Positions 24,032-33,137 are shown, numbered from the stretch's first letter. The stretch: 64,000 nt of DNA from Sphingopyxis lindanitolerans (GCF_002993885.1 NZ_CM009578.1:3246009-3310008), one strand, 5' to 3'. The notes: a model not told the origin generated them from the sequence alone. A program made the numbers and translations.

Positions 24032-25096
24032 TCATTCGGCGGCGATGCCTGCCTTTGCGAACATGTCCTCGCCGTCGGTTTCGGCGGTGATGACGGGGGT
24101 CGCGTCGTCGTTCGCCTTGGCCTTCTTGCGGCTGTCGAAGCTCGACCAGACATTGTTCCACTCGCCGCGGGTCGCGCCCTTGCTATATTCGGTCGCGCGG
24201 GTTTCGAAGAAATTGGCGTGCTCGACGCCGTTGAGCAGCGGGGCGAGCCAGGGGAGGGGGTGTTCGTCGATCATGTAGATCGGCTGGAAACCGAGCTGCC
24301 CCAGGCGCCAGTCGGCGATGTAGCGGATATAGCGCTTGATCTCTTTGGGCGTCATGCCGGGGACGGGCCCCTGTTCGAACGCGAGGTCGATGAACGCATC
24401 CTCGAGCCGCACCGTCTTCTGGCAGGTGTCGATGATGTCTTCCTTCACCGCCTTGGTCAGGCAGCCGCGTTCCTTGACGAAGGTATGGAACAGCTTGATG
24501 ATGCCTTCGCAGTGGAGGCTTTCGTCGCGGATCGACCAACTGATGATCTGGCCCATGCCCTTCATCTTGTTGAAGCGCGGGAAGTTCATCAGCATCGCGA
24601 AGCTGGCGAAGAGCTGCAAGCCTTCGGTAAAGCCGCCGAACATCGCCAGCGTGCGCGCAATATCCTCGTCATTGTCGACGCCGAACTGTTGCATATAGTC
24701 GTGCTTGGCGCGCATCTCCTCATATTCGAGGAACATGCCATATTCGCTTTCGGGCATGCCGACGGTGTCGAGCAGGTGCGAGTAAGCGGCGATATGCACG
24801 GTTTCCATGTTGCTGAACGCGGTCAGCATCATCTTGATCTCGGTCGGCTTGAACACGCGGCCATATTTATCGTGGTAGCAATCCTGCACCTCGATATCGG
24901 CCTGGGTGAAGAAGCGGAAAATCTGGGTGAGCAGGTTGCGCTCATGGTCGCTGATCTTCTGCGCCCAGTCGCGGCAATCCTCGCCCAGCGGCACTTCCTC
25001 GGGAACCCAGTGGATCTGCTGCTGGCGCTTCCAGAAATCGAACGCCCAGGGATATTCGAAGGGCTTGTAGGTCTTGCGGGATTCTAGAAGGGACAT
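24032..25096 (-). CDS. nrdB: Ribonucleoside-diphosphate reductase subunit beta (class Ia)
   Basis: NrdB carries the diiron-tyrosyl radical that starts reduction of ribonucleotides in NrdA; cytoplasmic. It is 354 residues. Visible are the iron ligands and radical site in METVHIAAYSHLLDTVG near residue 110 (Glu, His and the radical Tyr in the E...H...Y spacing of E. coli E115/H118/Y122), the second metal-ligand helix pair RDESLHCEGIIKLFH near residue 195 and the C-terminal acidic tail. I start at ATG 25096 (MSLLESRKTYKP); the upstream frame is not conserved. It is downstream of nrdA with a repeat between them. Confidence 0.96.
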   Translation of the reverse strand: MSLLESRKTYKPFEYPWAFDFWKRQQQIHWVPEEVPLGEDCRDWAQKISDHERNLLTQIFRFFTQADIEVQDCYHDKYGRVFKPTEIKMMLTAFSNMETVHIAAYSHLLDTVGMPESEYGMFLEYEEMRAKHDYMQQFGVDNDEDIARTLAMFGGFTEGLQLFASFAMLMNFPRFNKMKGMGQIISWSIRDESLHCEGIIKLFHTFVKERGCLTKAVKEDIIDTCQKTVRLEDAFIDLAFEQGPVPGMTPKEIKRYIRYIADWRLGQLGFQPIYMIDEHPLPWLAPLLNGVEHANFFETRATEYSKGATRGEWNNVWSSFDSRKKAKANDDATPVITAETDGEDMFAKAGIAAE

Positions 25097-25123
25097 GGTG
25101 GCTATCCTCGGGTCAGATTTTTT

Positions 25124-25203
25124 CGTCACTCCGGCGAAGGCCGGAATCCATCGATGGGTCCTGCTCCCCCGCGTGGACCCCGGATCAAGTCCGGGGTGAC
25201 GAG
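25124..25203. repeat. Family B-type repeats between nrdA and nrdB
   Basis: CGTCACTCCGGCGAAGGCCGGAAT and CCCCGGATCAAGTCCGGGGTGAC lie in the 120-base nrdA-nrdB gap. The second is a clear family B copy. Confidence 0.82.
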
Positions 25204-25216
25204 GGAGGGGTAAACT

Positions 25217-27169
25217 TCACTGGCAGGCCAGGCACTCGTCATAATCGGTGCTCTCCAGCTGATACACCGGCGCTTCGGCGGTGTTGTCGGCCTCGACCCC
25301 GCCCGCGAAGCCGGCGCGCTGGACCGACTTGGACCGCAGGTAATAGAGCGATTTGATGCCGAGCTCCCACGCGCGATAGTGGAGCATGAGCAGGTCCCAT
25401 TTCTCGACGTCCGCGGGGATGAACAGGTTCAGCGACGCCGCCTGATCGATGTAAGGCGTGCGGTCGGCGGCGAGTTCGAGCAGCCAGCGCTGGTCGATCT
25501 CGAAGCTGGTCTTGTAGCAATCCTTCTCGTCCTGGCTCAGGAAGTCGAGGTGCTGGACGCTGCCGCCGCGTTCGAGGATCGAGTTCCAGATCGCGTCGCT
25601 GTTCTTCGCCTTGTCGACGAGCAGGGCTTCCAGATGCGGGTTGCGGATCGAGAAGCTGCCCGACAGCGTCTTGTGCGTATAGATATTCGCCGGGATCGGC
25701 TCGATGCACGCGCTGGTGCCGCCGCAGATGATGCTGATCGACGCGGTCGGCGCGATCGCCATCTTGCAACTGAAGCGCTCCATCACGCCCTGATCGGCGG
25801 CGTCGGGGCAGGGGCCGCGTTCCTTGGCGAGCAGCATCGACGCCTGGTCGACCTGCGCGCGGATATGCTTGAAGACGCGCAGGTTCGACGATTTCGCCAT
25901 CGCGCCCTCGAACGGCAGGCCGCGCGCCTGGAGGAAGCTGTGGAAGCCCATCACGCCGAGGCCGACCGAGCGTTCGCGGCTGGCCGAATATTTGGCGCGC
26001 GCCATTTCGGGCGGGGCGCGGTCGATATAGTCCTGAAGGACGTTATCGAGCATCCGCATCACGTCTTCGATGAAGCCCTTGTCGCCATTCCACTCGTCCC
26101 AGGTTTCGAGGTTGAGGCTCGAGAGGCAGCAGACCGCGGTGCGATCGTTGCCGAGATGGTCGCGGCCGGTGGGCAGGGTAATTTCGCTGCACAGGTTCGA
26201 GGTCGAAACCTTCAGCCCCAGGTCGCGGTGATGCTTGGGCATCATGCGGTTCACCTGGTCGATGAAGATGATATAGGGTTCGCCGGTCGCAAGTCGCGTT
26301 TCGACGAGCTTCTGGAACAGGCTGCGCGCATCGACGCTGCCGCGGACGCTCTGATCCTTGGGGCTGCGCAGGTTGAATTCAGTGCCGTCGCGGACGGCCT
26401 CCATGAACTCGTCGGTGATCAGCACGCCGTGATGGAGGTTGAGCGCCTTGCGGTTGAAGTCGCCCGACGGCTTGCGGATTTCGAGGAACTCCTCGATCTC
26501 CGGATGGCTGATGTCGAGATAGCAGGCGGCCGAACCGCGACGCAGCGAGCCCTGGCTGATCGCGAGGGTCAGGCTGTCCATCACCCGGACGAAGGGGATG
26601 ATGCCGCTGGTCTTGCCGTTGAGGCCGACCGGCTCGCCGATGCCACGCACGCTGCCCCAATAGGTGCCGATGCCGCCGCCGCGCGAGGCGAGCCAGACAT
26701 TCTCGTTCCACGTCTCGACAATGCCTTCGAGGCTGTCGGGGACCGAATTCAGATAGCAGCTGATCGGCAGGCCGCGGCCGGTGCCGCCGTTCGAGAGAAC
26801 GGGGGTCGCGGGCATGAACCACAGCTTCGAGATATAATCATAGAGGCGCTGGGCGTGGTCCTGGTCGTCGGCATAGGCCGACGCGACGCGCGCGAAGAGA
26901 TCCTGATAGGATTCGCCGGGGAGAAGGTAGCGATCCTGCAACGTTTCCTTGCCGAAATCGGTGAGCAGCGCGTCGCGGTCGCGCACGGTCACGACCTCGA
27001 ATCGGCGCGCGTGGACCTTGGATTCGCTGCTGTCGTTCAGCTTCGCCGCCGGCTGCGCGTCGGGAGCCGATTCGCCCTTCGTTTCGAGGGGCGCCGGAGC
27101 GTCATTCTTTGCCAGTTCCACCGTCGCCACGTCGCTCGTCTCCACCCGTTCCGTCTCGCGAAAATCCAT
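25217..27169 (-). CDS. nrdA: Ribonucleoside-diphosphate reductase subunit alpha (class Ia, no ATP-cone)
   Basis: NrdA is the catalytic subunit that reduces NDPs to dNDPs. The 650 residues have RRFEVVTVRDRD near residue 55, the substrate region MPATPVLSNGGTGRGLPISC (first redox Cys), the radical-site segment NLCSEITLPTGRDHL (Cys), PTASISIICGGTSACIEPI and the C-terminal redox tail ending ECLACQ. The N-terminal ATP-cone (about 90 residues) of E. coli NrdA is missing; before the catalytic core is only a disordered 50-residue stretch. dATP feedback through that cone is therefore not expected. The ribosome site is GGGGACGAG. Two NrdR-like boxes are upstream. Confidence 0.96.
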   Translation of the reverse strand: MDFRETERVETSDVATVELAKNDAPAPLETKGESAPDAQPAAKLNDSSESKVHARRFEVVTVRDRDALLTDFGKETLQDRYLLPGESYQDLFARVASAYADDQDHAQRLYDYISKLWFMPATPVLSNGGTGRGLPISCYLNSVPDSLEGIVETWNENVWLASRGGGIGTYWGSVRGIGEPVGLNGKTSGIIPFVRVMDSLTLAISQGSLRRGSAACYLDISHPEIEEFLEIRKPSGDFNRKALNLHHGVLITDEFMEAVRDGTEFNLRSPKDQSVRGSVDARSLFQKLVETRLATGEPYIIFIDQVNRMMPKHHRDLGLKVSTSNLCSEITLPTGRDHLGNDRTAVCCLSSLNLETWDEWNGDKGFIEDVMRMLDNVLQDYIDRAPPEMARAKYSASRERSVGLGVMGFHSFLQARGLPFEGAMAKSSNLRVFKHIRAQVDQASMLLAKERGPCPDAADQGVMERFSCKMAIAPTASISIICGGTSACIEPIPANIYTHKTLSGSFSIRNPHLEALLVDKAKNSDAIWNSILERGGSVQHLDFLSQDEKDCYKTSFEIDQRWLLELAADRTPYIDQAASLNLFIPADVEKWDLLMLHYRAWELGIKSLYYLRSKSVQRAGFAGGVEADNTAEAPVYQLESTDYDECLACQ

Positions 27170-27346
27170 TTACTCGTCCCCGTTCTACCCATGCGCCGAG
27201 GCGCATATGTTCCTGTCTTGTTCGACCCAGGGCGAAGCCCCGATCCTAGCATCTAAACGCATCCCCGTGGGACTTATTTTCGGCGCAAAGAGGGTTTTCC
27301 CGAGCCCATGGTTCATGGGCAACGGAAATCCGCCACTTTCGGCCTG

Positions 27347-27362
27347 ATACTATTTCTTGGGG
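27347..27362. promoter_or_regulatory. NrdR-box-like site 1
   Basis: ATACTATTTCTTGGGG agrees at 12 of 16 positions with the NrdR consensus ACACTATATCTTGTGT. It begins 32 bases from the second box. Confidence 0.6.
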
Positions 27363-27378
27363 TGCCCCCGTGGCTGAC

Positions 27379-27394
27379 CCACCACCCATAGTGC
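27379..27394. promoter_or_regulatory. NrdR-box-like site 2
   Basis: CCACCACCCATAGTGC agrees at about 10 of 16 positions with the reverse half of the NrdR consensus, with a perfect ATAGTG end. The 32-base distance to box 1 is the usual spacing for NrdR pairs. Confidence 0.5.
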
Positions 27395-27590
27395 CACGTC
27401 GGCGCTGCGATGCAAGACGGTAAATGACAGATTGAGGACTCAACTCGTCGATATTTTGATTCGGTTCACCGCGCGAAAAAGGCGCCCACGGCTCCAAAGC
27501 ACGCTTTTCCTAGGTGCTTCGGCGCGTGCGGTGTGAAACGAAAAAAGGACACCTCGGCGGCGCCATCGACCTGCTCGCAAAGGGCAAAGA

Positions 27591-27620
27591 AAAAGGGCCC
27601 CGGACAAGTCCGAGGCCCTT
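27591..27620 (-). terminator. Intrinsic terminator of the 20-codon microgene
   Basis: On the minus strand AAGGGCCTCGGAC and GTCCGGGGCCCTT form a 13-bp stem with a 2-base loop, followed by TTTCTTT. It sits 20 bases past the microgene stop. Confidence 0.88.
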
Positions 27621-27639
27621 ATTCTAATTTTTATCCAGG

Positions 27640-27702
27640 TTACGCGTCCGAGCCGCCGTTGCCGGTGCCGCCGCCACCCAGGAACTTCCAAAACCAACCC
27701 AT
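27640..27702 (-). CDS. 20-residue microprotein
   Basis: An ORF of 20 codons (MGWFWKFLGGGGTGNGGSDA) starts at ATG 27702, has a well-placed AGGAGATC ribosome site, and ends with TAA. An intrinsic terminator follows after 20 bases. Upstream is an AT-rich promoter region with a 17-base palindrome. The sequence has a hydrophobic, tryptophan/phenylalanine-rich head (MGWFWKFL) and a Gly-rich tail, similar to small membrane-binding or peptide-regulator types. The complete transcription unit is about 200 bases. It is too short for gene finders; no family is known to me. Confidence 0.62.
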   Translation of the reverse strand: MGWFWKFLGGGGTGNGGSDA

Positions 27703-27752
27703 GTCAGATCTCCTGTCGGCACTGCCCACGAGGAACAGTTAACGGAGCATAT

Positions 27753-27783
27753 ACCTTAATAGATAAGGTAAATCGAGTCTTAA
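27753..27783. promoter_or_regulatory. Operator-like palindrome and CtrA-like motif before the microgene
   Basis: ACCTTAATAGATAAGGT (27753-27769) is a perfect inverted repeat with arms ACCTTA/TAAGGT. Overlapping it, TAAA-N7-TTAA (27769-27783) resembles the CtrA consensus TTAA-N7-TTAA with one mismatch. Both lie about 50-80 bases before the microgene start. Confidence 0.45.
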
Positions 27784-27821
27784 CTATAATTGCACACGGG
27801 CGATTGCCGCCAATCTGGCAG

Positions 27822-30113
27822 TCAGGCGGTGCGGCTGTGGGGAGGGGCGGCGAGGCTATTTACCAGTTCGGAAAATAGCTGCGGTTTTCCAAGCAGATAC
27901 CCCTGCCCGACGTCGCAGCCCAATTGTTCCAGAATTGCCAGCGTCGGCGCGTCTTCAATGCCTTCGGCGACCGCGACGGCGCCGAGGCGGTGCGCGAGAT
28001 CGATCGTCGATTTGACGACTTCGAGGTTCCGCTGCGAATCGCGCATGGTCATGACGAATCGCTTGTCGATCTTGATTTCGTCGGCCTCGATTTCGGTCAG
28101 ATATTCGAGGTTCGACTGGCCGGTGCCATAATCGTCGATCGACAGGCGGATGCCGGCGCGGCGGAGCTGCGCGAGCGTCTGCTTCGCCTGGCGGCTATTC
28201 TCGATCTGCGCGGTTTCGGTGATCTCGATCGTCAATTTCTCGGCGGACAGGTGATGCGCGGTCAGCATGACGCGGATTGTCCCGACGAGATCACTGTGGT
28301 CGAGCAGCGTCGCCGACAGGTTGACCGACATATGGATATCGAGCCCGCGCTGGTGGAGGTCGGCCGCCGACCGGATCGCCTGATCCATGACGAACAGGGT
28401 GAGGCGATAGATGTCCTGGCTTTTTTCGGCCTGGACGATGAACTCGTCGGGCGGGATCGGGCCGCGCGTCGGATGCGTCCAGCGCGCGAGCGCTTCGACC
28501 CCGACGAGCTGTTTCGTCGCAATCCCGTACTGCGGCTGGAAGGCGACCCAGATATCGCCGCCCGACAATGCGTCCTCGAGCTGCGAGTGAAAGGATAGTT
28601 GCCAACCGGCATCGTCCTTTTGCCGCGGCGTATATTTGGTCCACAGCGACCGGGTGCGAATCGACTTTTCGGCGGCGACCAGCGCGGCGGCGAGCCGCTG
28701 CGCGTTCGAACCCTCGAACTCGTCGTTGACGCCGAAGGCGATGGCGACGTCGACGCGAAGCTCGCCGATGGTGAGCGGCGCGTTGAACAGCGCGGCCAGG
28801 CCGGCGAGTTGCCCCTCGATCTGGCTGTGCTGATAATAAGGTACGAGCCACGCGAACGTGCCGTCGAGATCATGGTGCAGGACGGTGCCCTGCGACGCGA
28901 GCTGGAGGCGGCGCGTGACCTGTTCGACAAGCTGGCCGATGCCGTCGCCGGGGATGAAGGCGGCGAGATCTTCGAAATTGACGACCTTGGCCGCGATCAC
29001 GGTTGCGCTGCCGAAGGGCAACTGACTGCGTAGAGCCTCGAAATTGGGAAGGCCCGAGATGGGGTTTTCGCGTTGCGCGGAGTCGCGGCGACGGGTGCGG
29101 GACACATTGGCGCTGAGCGCCGCGACGAGAAAGCACGCCGCGCCGATCTGGGTCGAGATCAACGACAGGCTGAGCACCACCTTGACGGCAATGAGAATGG
29201 TAGTGGTCGCAAAAGCGGCACGCGCGTACCAGCGACCCTGGCGCCAGAATAGCGACCCTATCAATATGGCGAAGGTGAACACGAGGCCGGGCAGAAAGCC
29301 GATATCCACGGGGGTTCCACGTTTCAGCGCTTCACCCGCGATCAGATGGATATACGCGCCCGGCAATTTGTCGTGGCCGGGCAGGAAATGCTGGTCGGAC
29401 GAAGTCGCGTTGGTGGCGGCAAATATGACTTGCTTACCAGCCAGCTCCTTTCGTCCGATGCGACCCGTCATGACATCGATCGCGCTATATTCTGTTACGG
29501 TCGAGGTGTCGTAAGAATAGTCGAGCGAGAATAGCGACGGCTTGTCGAGCGGATGATCGGCGAGCAGCGAAGCGAAGGTCGGCAAGGCTCGGCCATTGGC
29601 GTAAACCGCCAACGGCACACGCCAAACCTGCCACAATTCATATTCCCAACAGATGCAGGCGCGCTTTGCGCGATCGCCCATCGCCGGAACCGGCCAATAA
29701 TCGACTCGTACGTTGGTGCCGGACATCTTGGTCGCGGGCACGGCGAGAACGATCCGGTCGTCCATATGGCGAACGGCGGTGACGACCTTCGAAAAATCGG
29801 GATCGGTCAGGCGGCGCCGATAGGAAAAGTCGACGAACAGTCGCTTCACGCCCGCGGCGTCTATCGCGTTGATGACTTTTGCGTGGTTGGCGACCGACAG
29901 CTCCTGATCCTGGACCGTCTGGAGCGTCTTGTCGTCAACACCGACCACGACGATGTCGCCCGATACCGGGCGCCAGGCGAGGCGGCCGATTGCCGCTTCG
30001 ATCACGCGATCGACTGGCTCGCCGATTGATGACAGCCCCACGACCACGCTGAGCAGCAGCGACAGGCCGATCGTCCGCCAACTGATAATCAGACCATGGA
30101 ACGGATTGGGCAC
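27822..30113 (-). CDS. CHASE2-degenerate GGDEF-EAL c-di-GMP phosphodiesterase
   Basis: This roughly 763-residue inner-membrane protein has one N-terminal TM helix, a periplasmic CHASE2 sensor domain (DIVVVGVDDKTLQTV, VDFSYRRRL), three more TM helices near residues 270-340, a GGDEF-like domain without the GG[DE]EF motif (HHDLDGTFAWLVP), and a C-terminal EAL domain. EAL metal and catalytic residues are kept: VGVEALARW, SVNLSA, ITETAQIE, DDYGTGQSNLEYL, IKIDKRF and VAEGIE. It should degrade c-di-GMP. A TTG at 30128 is possible, but I chose GTG 30113 because GGAGATAT lies just before it. Confidence 0.9.
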   Translation of the reverse strand: MPNPFHGLIISWRTIGLSLLLSVVVGLSSIGEPVDRVIEAAIGRLAWRPVSGDIVVVGVDDKTLQTVQDQELSVANHAKVINAIDAAGVKRLFVDFSYRRRLTDPDFSKVVTAVRHMDDRIVLAVPATKMSGTNVRVDYWPVPAMGDRAKRACICWEYELWQVWRVPLAVYANGRALPTFASLLADHPLDKPSLFSLDYSYDTSTVTEYSAIDVMTGRIGRKELAGKQVIFAATNATSSDQHFLPGHDKLPGAYIHLIAGEALKRGTPVDIGFLPGLVFTFAILIGSLFWRQGRWYARAAFATTTILIAVKVVLSLSLISTQIGAACFLVAALSANVSRTRRRDSAQRENPISGLPNFEALRSQLPFGSATVIAAKVVNFEDLAAFIPGDGIGQLVEQVTRRLQLASQGTVLHHDLDGTFAWLVPYYQHSQIEGQLAGLAALFNAPLTIGELRVDVAIAFGVNDEFEGSNAQRLAAALVAAEKSIRTRSLWTKYTPRQKDDAGWQLSFHSQLEDALSGGDIWVAFQPQYGIATKQLVGVEALARWTHPTRGPIPPDEFIVQAEKSQDIYRLTLFVMDQAIRSAADLHQRGLDIHMSVNLSATLLDHSDLVGTIRVMLTAHHLSAEKLTIEITETAQIENSRQAKQTLAQLRRAGIRLSIDDYGTGQSNLEYLTEIEADEIKIDKRFVMTMRDSQRNLEVVKSTIDLAHRLGAVAVAEGIEDAPTLAILEQLGCDVGQGYLLGKPQLFSELVNSLAAPPHSRTA

Positions 30114-30228
30114 GCATATCTCCGGCAATTGCCGAATGCGTCTATCCTGACTTGGTTATCATCGCGTTAATCATGCGTCGAATCCTGCCGCCTCGCACCG
30201 GGCGGGAGGGCAGGGATTTCCAGCGGTT

Positions 30229-31971
30229 TCAGGCGATTGCGGGAAGCGGCGCGAGCGCGGCGTCGCCGGCGAGCGCCGGGGCCGCGAGGCCGGTCGCCGC
30301 GGGGACGATCTGATCGAGGTAGAAGCGGGTTGAGGTTATTTTGGCTTCGAGGAAGACGGTGTCGCCTTCGCCCGCGTCGAGCGCGGCGCGGGCGGCGCGG
30401 TTTTGCAGGGCCATCAGCCAGCCGCAGGTCGCGGTCGATACCATGGTGAGATAGGGGTAGCTGCCCGCGAGTCGGTCGGGAATCGCCGCCTGTTCGAGCC
30501 AGTCGGTCACCGCGCGGCAGGTTTCGGCAAGCTCGGCGAGCTGCGGGAAATCGCCGGCGCCCGCCGCGATATCGTCGATCAGCGCGCGCACCCCGTCACC
30601 GCCCGCAAGCCCGAGCTTGCGCCCGACGAGGTCGGCGGCCTGGATGCCGTTGGTGCCTTCATAGATCGGCGCGATGCGCGCGTCGCGATAATGCTGCGCG
30701 GCGCCGGTTTCCTCGATGAAGCCCATGCCGCCGTGGACCTGGACGCCGAGGCTCGCGACCTCGCAGCCGATGTCGGTCGCATGCGCCTTTGCCAGCGGGA
30801 TGAGGACGTCGGCGCGCAGCGCCGCGGCCGCGTCGCCGAGCTTGGCGAAATCGGTCTGCGCCGAGGCGTAATAGATGAGCGCGCGCGCGGCTTCGGTCTG
30901 CGCGCGCATCCGCCACAGCATCCGCTTGACGTCGGGGTGATGCCCGATCGTCACCGGGGTGCGGTCGGGCGACCCCGCGAGCGACGACTGGACGCGCTCG
31001 GCGGCATAGCGCTGCGCCTGCTGCGTCGCGCGCTCGGCGATCTGGACGCCCTGGCAGCCGACCATCAGCCGCGCATTGTTCATCATCACGAACATCGCGC
31101 GCATCCCGCCCATCTCGGCGCCGACGATCTCGCCCAGGCAATCCTCGCCCTCGCCATAGACCATGACGGCGGTCGGCGAGCCGTGGATGCCGAGCTTATG
31201 CTCGATCGAGGCGCAATGGACGCCGTTGGAAACGGTCGGATTGCCGGCGTCGTCGAGGCGATATTTGGGGACGAGGAAGAGCGAGATGCCGCGCGTCCCC
31301 TCGCTTGCGCCGGGGGTTCGCGCGAGGACGAGGTGGATGATATTGTCGGTGAGGTCATGCTCGCCGAAGGTGATGAAGATCTTTTGCCCCTTGATCCGAT
31401 AGAGCCCGGCGTTCGGGCCTTCGGTGACCTTCTCGGCGGTCGAACGCAGCGCGCCGACGTCGCTGCCCGCGCTCGGCTCGGTCAGGTTCATCGTCCCGTT
31501 CCATTCGCCGGTGATCAGCTTGGGGAGCCAGGTCTGGCGCTGGTCCTCGGTGCCATAGGCCATCAGCGCGTGGATCGCGCCGGGGGTCAGGATGTTGCAC
31601 AGGGTAAAGCCCATGTCCGCGGTGCCGAGCGCCTCGATCACCACGGTCGCCAGCGTGAAGGGCAGGTCCTGCCCGCCATAGGCGCCGGGACCGTCGAGGC
31701 TGCCCCAGCCCGCTTCGACGAACTGCTTGTAGGCGTCCTTGAATCCCGGCGGCATGGTGACCTTGCCGTCGTCCCATTTGGGATTGGTGACGTCGCCGAC
31801 GCGGTTCAAGGGCGCATAGACCTCGGCCGCGAAGTCGCCGATGCCGGTGACGATCGCCTCGACCATGTCGGGGGTCGCGGCGGCGAATTTGTCGTGCGCC
31901 GCCATCGCGTCGATGCGCGCGATATGATCGAGGACGAAAAGCTGTTCGGTGGTGGGCGGCGTATAGGTCAT
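30229..31971 (-). CDS. Acyl-CoA dehydrogenase with C-terminal extension
   Basis: A soluble FAD enzyme of 580 residues that oxidises the alpha-beta bond of an acyl-CoA. Seen are the flavin/substrate motifs NLTEPSAGSDVGALRS near residue 158 and KIFITFGEHDLTDNI near residue 203, and GFIEETGAAQHYRDARIAPI-YEGTNGIQ near residues 415-440, where Glu in YEGTNGIQ is the usual catalytic base. The length and extra C-terminal domain resemble DmdC-type and long-chain ACADs. The exact chain-length cannot be read. Divergent from tsaC/sua5 with 52 bases between. Confidence 0.94.
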   Translation of the reverse strand: MTYTPPTTEQLFVLDHIARIDAMAAHDKFAAATPDMVEAIVTGIGDFAAEVYAPLNRVGDVTNPKWDDGKVTMPPGFKDAYKQFVEAGWGSLDGPGAYGGQDLPFTLATVVIEALGTADMGFTLCNILTPGAIHALMAYGTEDQRQTWLPKLITGEWNGTMNLTEPSAGSDVGALRSTAEKVTEGPNAGLYRIKGQKIFITFGEHDLTDNIIHLVLARTPGASEGTRGISLFLVPKYRLDDAGNPTVSNGVHCASIEHKLGIHGSPTAVMVYGEGEDCLGEIVGAEMGGMRAMFVMMNNARLMVGCQGVQIAERATQQAQRYAAERVQSSLAGSPDRTPVTIGHHPDVKRMLWRMRAQTEAARALIYYASAQTDFAKLGDAAAALRADVLIPLAKAHATDIGCEVASLGVQVHGGMGFIEETGAAQHYRDARIAPIYEGTNGIQAADLVGRKLGLAGGDGVRALIDDIAAGAGDFPQLAELAETCRAVTDWLEQAAIPDRLAGSYPYLTMVSTATCGWLMALQNRAARAALDAGEGDTVFLEAKITSTRFYLDQIVPAATGLAAPALAGDAALAPLPAIA

Positions 31972-32022
31972 GGACGGGACACTTTGCTGGTGAATATCGT
32001 TGCGCGCGCGCTATAGCGCGGC

Positions 32023-32979
32023 ATGGCCGAAGGTCCAACCGAGAGCATGGATACCGAGATCCGCCCTTTCGGCGCCGACGCGATTTCGCGGGCGGCGGCC
32101 TGTATCGCGCGCGGGCTGCCGGTCGCGGTGCCGACCGAGACGGTCTATGGCCTCGCCGCCGATGCGCGCGACTCGGCGGCGGTCGCGCGCATCTATGCCG
32201 CGAAGGGGCGGCCCGATTTCAACCCGCTGATCGTCCATGTGCCGACGCTTGCCGCCGCCGAGAAACTGGGCGTGTTCGGCGAAGCGGAGCGTGCGCTGGC
32301 CGAGGCCTTCTGGCCCGGGCCGCTGACGCTCGTCGTGCCGCGCAGCCATGATTGCCCCGTCGCCAGCATCGCGACCGCAGGGTTGGACACGATCGCGCTC
32401 CGCGTGCCGGGCCACCGCGCGATGCAGGCGCTGCTCGCGGCGACCGGCGCGCCGCTCGCGGCGCCCAGCGCCAACGCCAGCGGACGGATCAGCCCGACCA
32501 AGGCCAGCCATGTGCTCGCCAGCCTCGATCGACGGATTGCGCTGGTGATCGACGATGGCGCGACGAGTGCCGGGGTCGAATCGACGATTGCGCGGGTGAC
32601 CGATGGCGCAGTTCAGATACTGCGGCCGGGGCCGGTGACCGCGGCGATGCTGGCCGGGGCTTCGGGGCTGGCGGTGACGGCGCGGGCGGGCGCCGACATT
32701 GTCGCGCCGGGGATGCTCGCGAGCCATTATGCGCCGGGCAAGCCGGTTCGGCTGAACGCCGCCGCGTTCGAGGCCGACGAGTTCGGCATCGGTTTCGGCG
32801 GGCTTGCGGGCGACTATCAGCTCAGCGCTGAGGGCGATGCGGTCGAAGCGGCGGCGCGGCTGTTCGATGCGCTCCACGCCGGCGCAGCGAGCGCGAAGCC
32901 GAAGATCGCGGTGGCGGCGATTCCTGCCGAGGGGTTGGGCGCGGCGATCAACGACCGGCTCGCGCGGGCAGCGGTGTGA
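32023..32979 (+). CDS. L-threonylcarbamoyladenylate synthase (Sua5/TsaC type)
   Basis: This makes threonylcarbamoyl-AMP from threonine, bicarbonate and ATP, for t6A modification of ANN-decoding tRNAs. The 318 residues carry a YrdC domain: GLPVAVPTETVYGLAADA near residue 30, YAAKGRPDFNPLIVH, FWPGPLTLVV and APSANASGRISPT near residue 145, plus the C-terminal Sua5 domain (MLASHYAPGKPVRL). ATG 32023 is used; ATG 32047 (MDTEIRPF) is an alternative. Divergent from the acyl-CoA dehydrogenase. Confidence 0.95.
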   Translation: MAEGPTESMDTEIRPFGADAISRAAACIARGLPVAVPTETVYGLAADARDSAAVARIYAAKGRPDFNPLIVHVPTLAAAEKLGVFGEAERALAEAFWPGPLTLVVPRSHDCPVASIATAGLDTIALRVPGHRAMQALLAATGAPLAAPSANASGRISPTKASHVLASLDRRIALVIDDGATSAGVESTIARVTDGAVQILRPGPVTAAMLAGASGLAVTARAGADIVAPGMLASHYAPGKPVRLNAAAFEADEFGIGFGGLAGDYQLSAEGDAVEAAARLFDALHAGAASAKPKIAVAAIPAEGLGAAINDRLARAAV

Positions 32980-32987
32980 TTTTTGAT

Positions 32988-33131
32988 TCACGCGGAGACG
33001 CGGAGGCGCGGAGAATAGCCTTGGGCCGATAGGCCCTATCTCGTTTTGCGGGTGCGGTTTATGCGCCGTCAAAGGAAAAGGCCGCTTCGCGGCATGGGCG
33101 ACCTCTCCGCGCCTCCGCGTCTCCGCGTGAA
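32988..33131. repeat. Palindromic repeat (family F, TTCACGCGGAGACGCGG type)
   Basis: TTCACGCGGAGACGCGGAGG at the left and CCTCCGCGTCTCCGCGTGAA at the right are near-perfect inverted arms around a 100-base centre (GGCCGATAGGCC, then GCCGCTTCGCGGC). A partial half occurs near 9930-9948. It separates two convergent genes. Confidence 0.85.
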
Positions 33132-33137
33132 CCTGTT

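Larger units (their letters stand above)
27170..27639. other. 470-base region upstream of nrdA
   Basis: Read on the minus strand it holds the microgene terminator (27591-27620), NrdR-like boxes (27347-27362 and 27379-27394), and a leader of about 170 bases with palindromes such as GCCCATGAACCATGGGC (27304-27320) and ATGCGCCTCGGCGCAT (near 27190-27205). The frames found here are short and arginine-rich. No coding gene is supported. Confidence 0.6.

Noticed and set aside
25379..27256. 625-residue plus-strand frame across nrdA
   Set aside because: It is antisense to nrdA with no family pattern.
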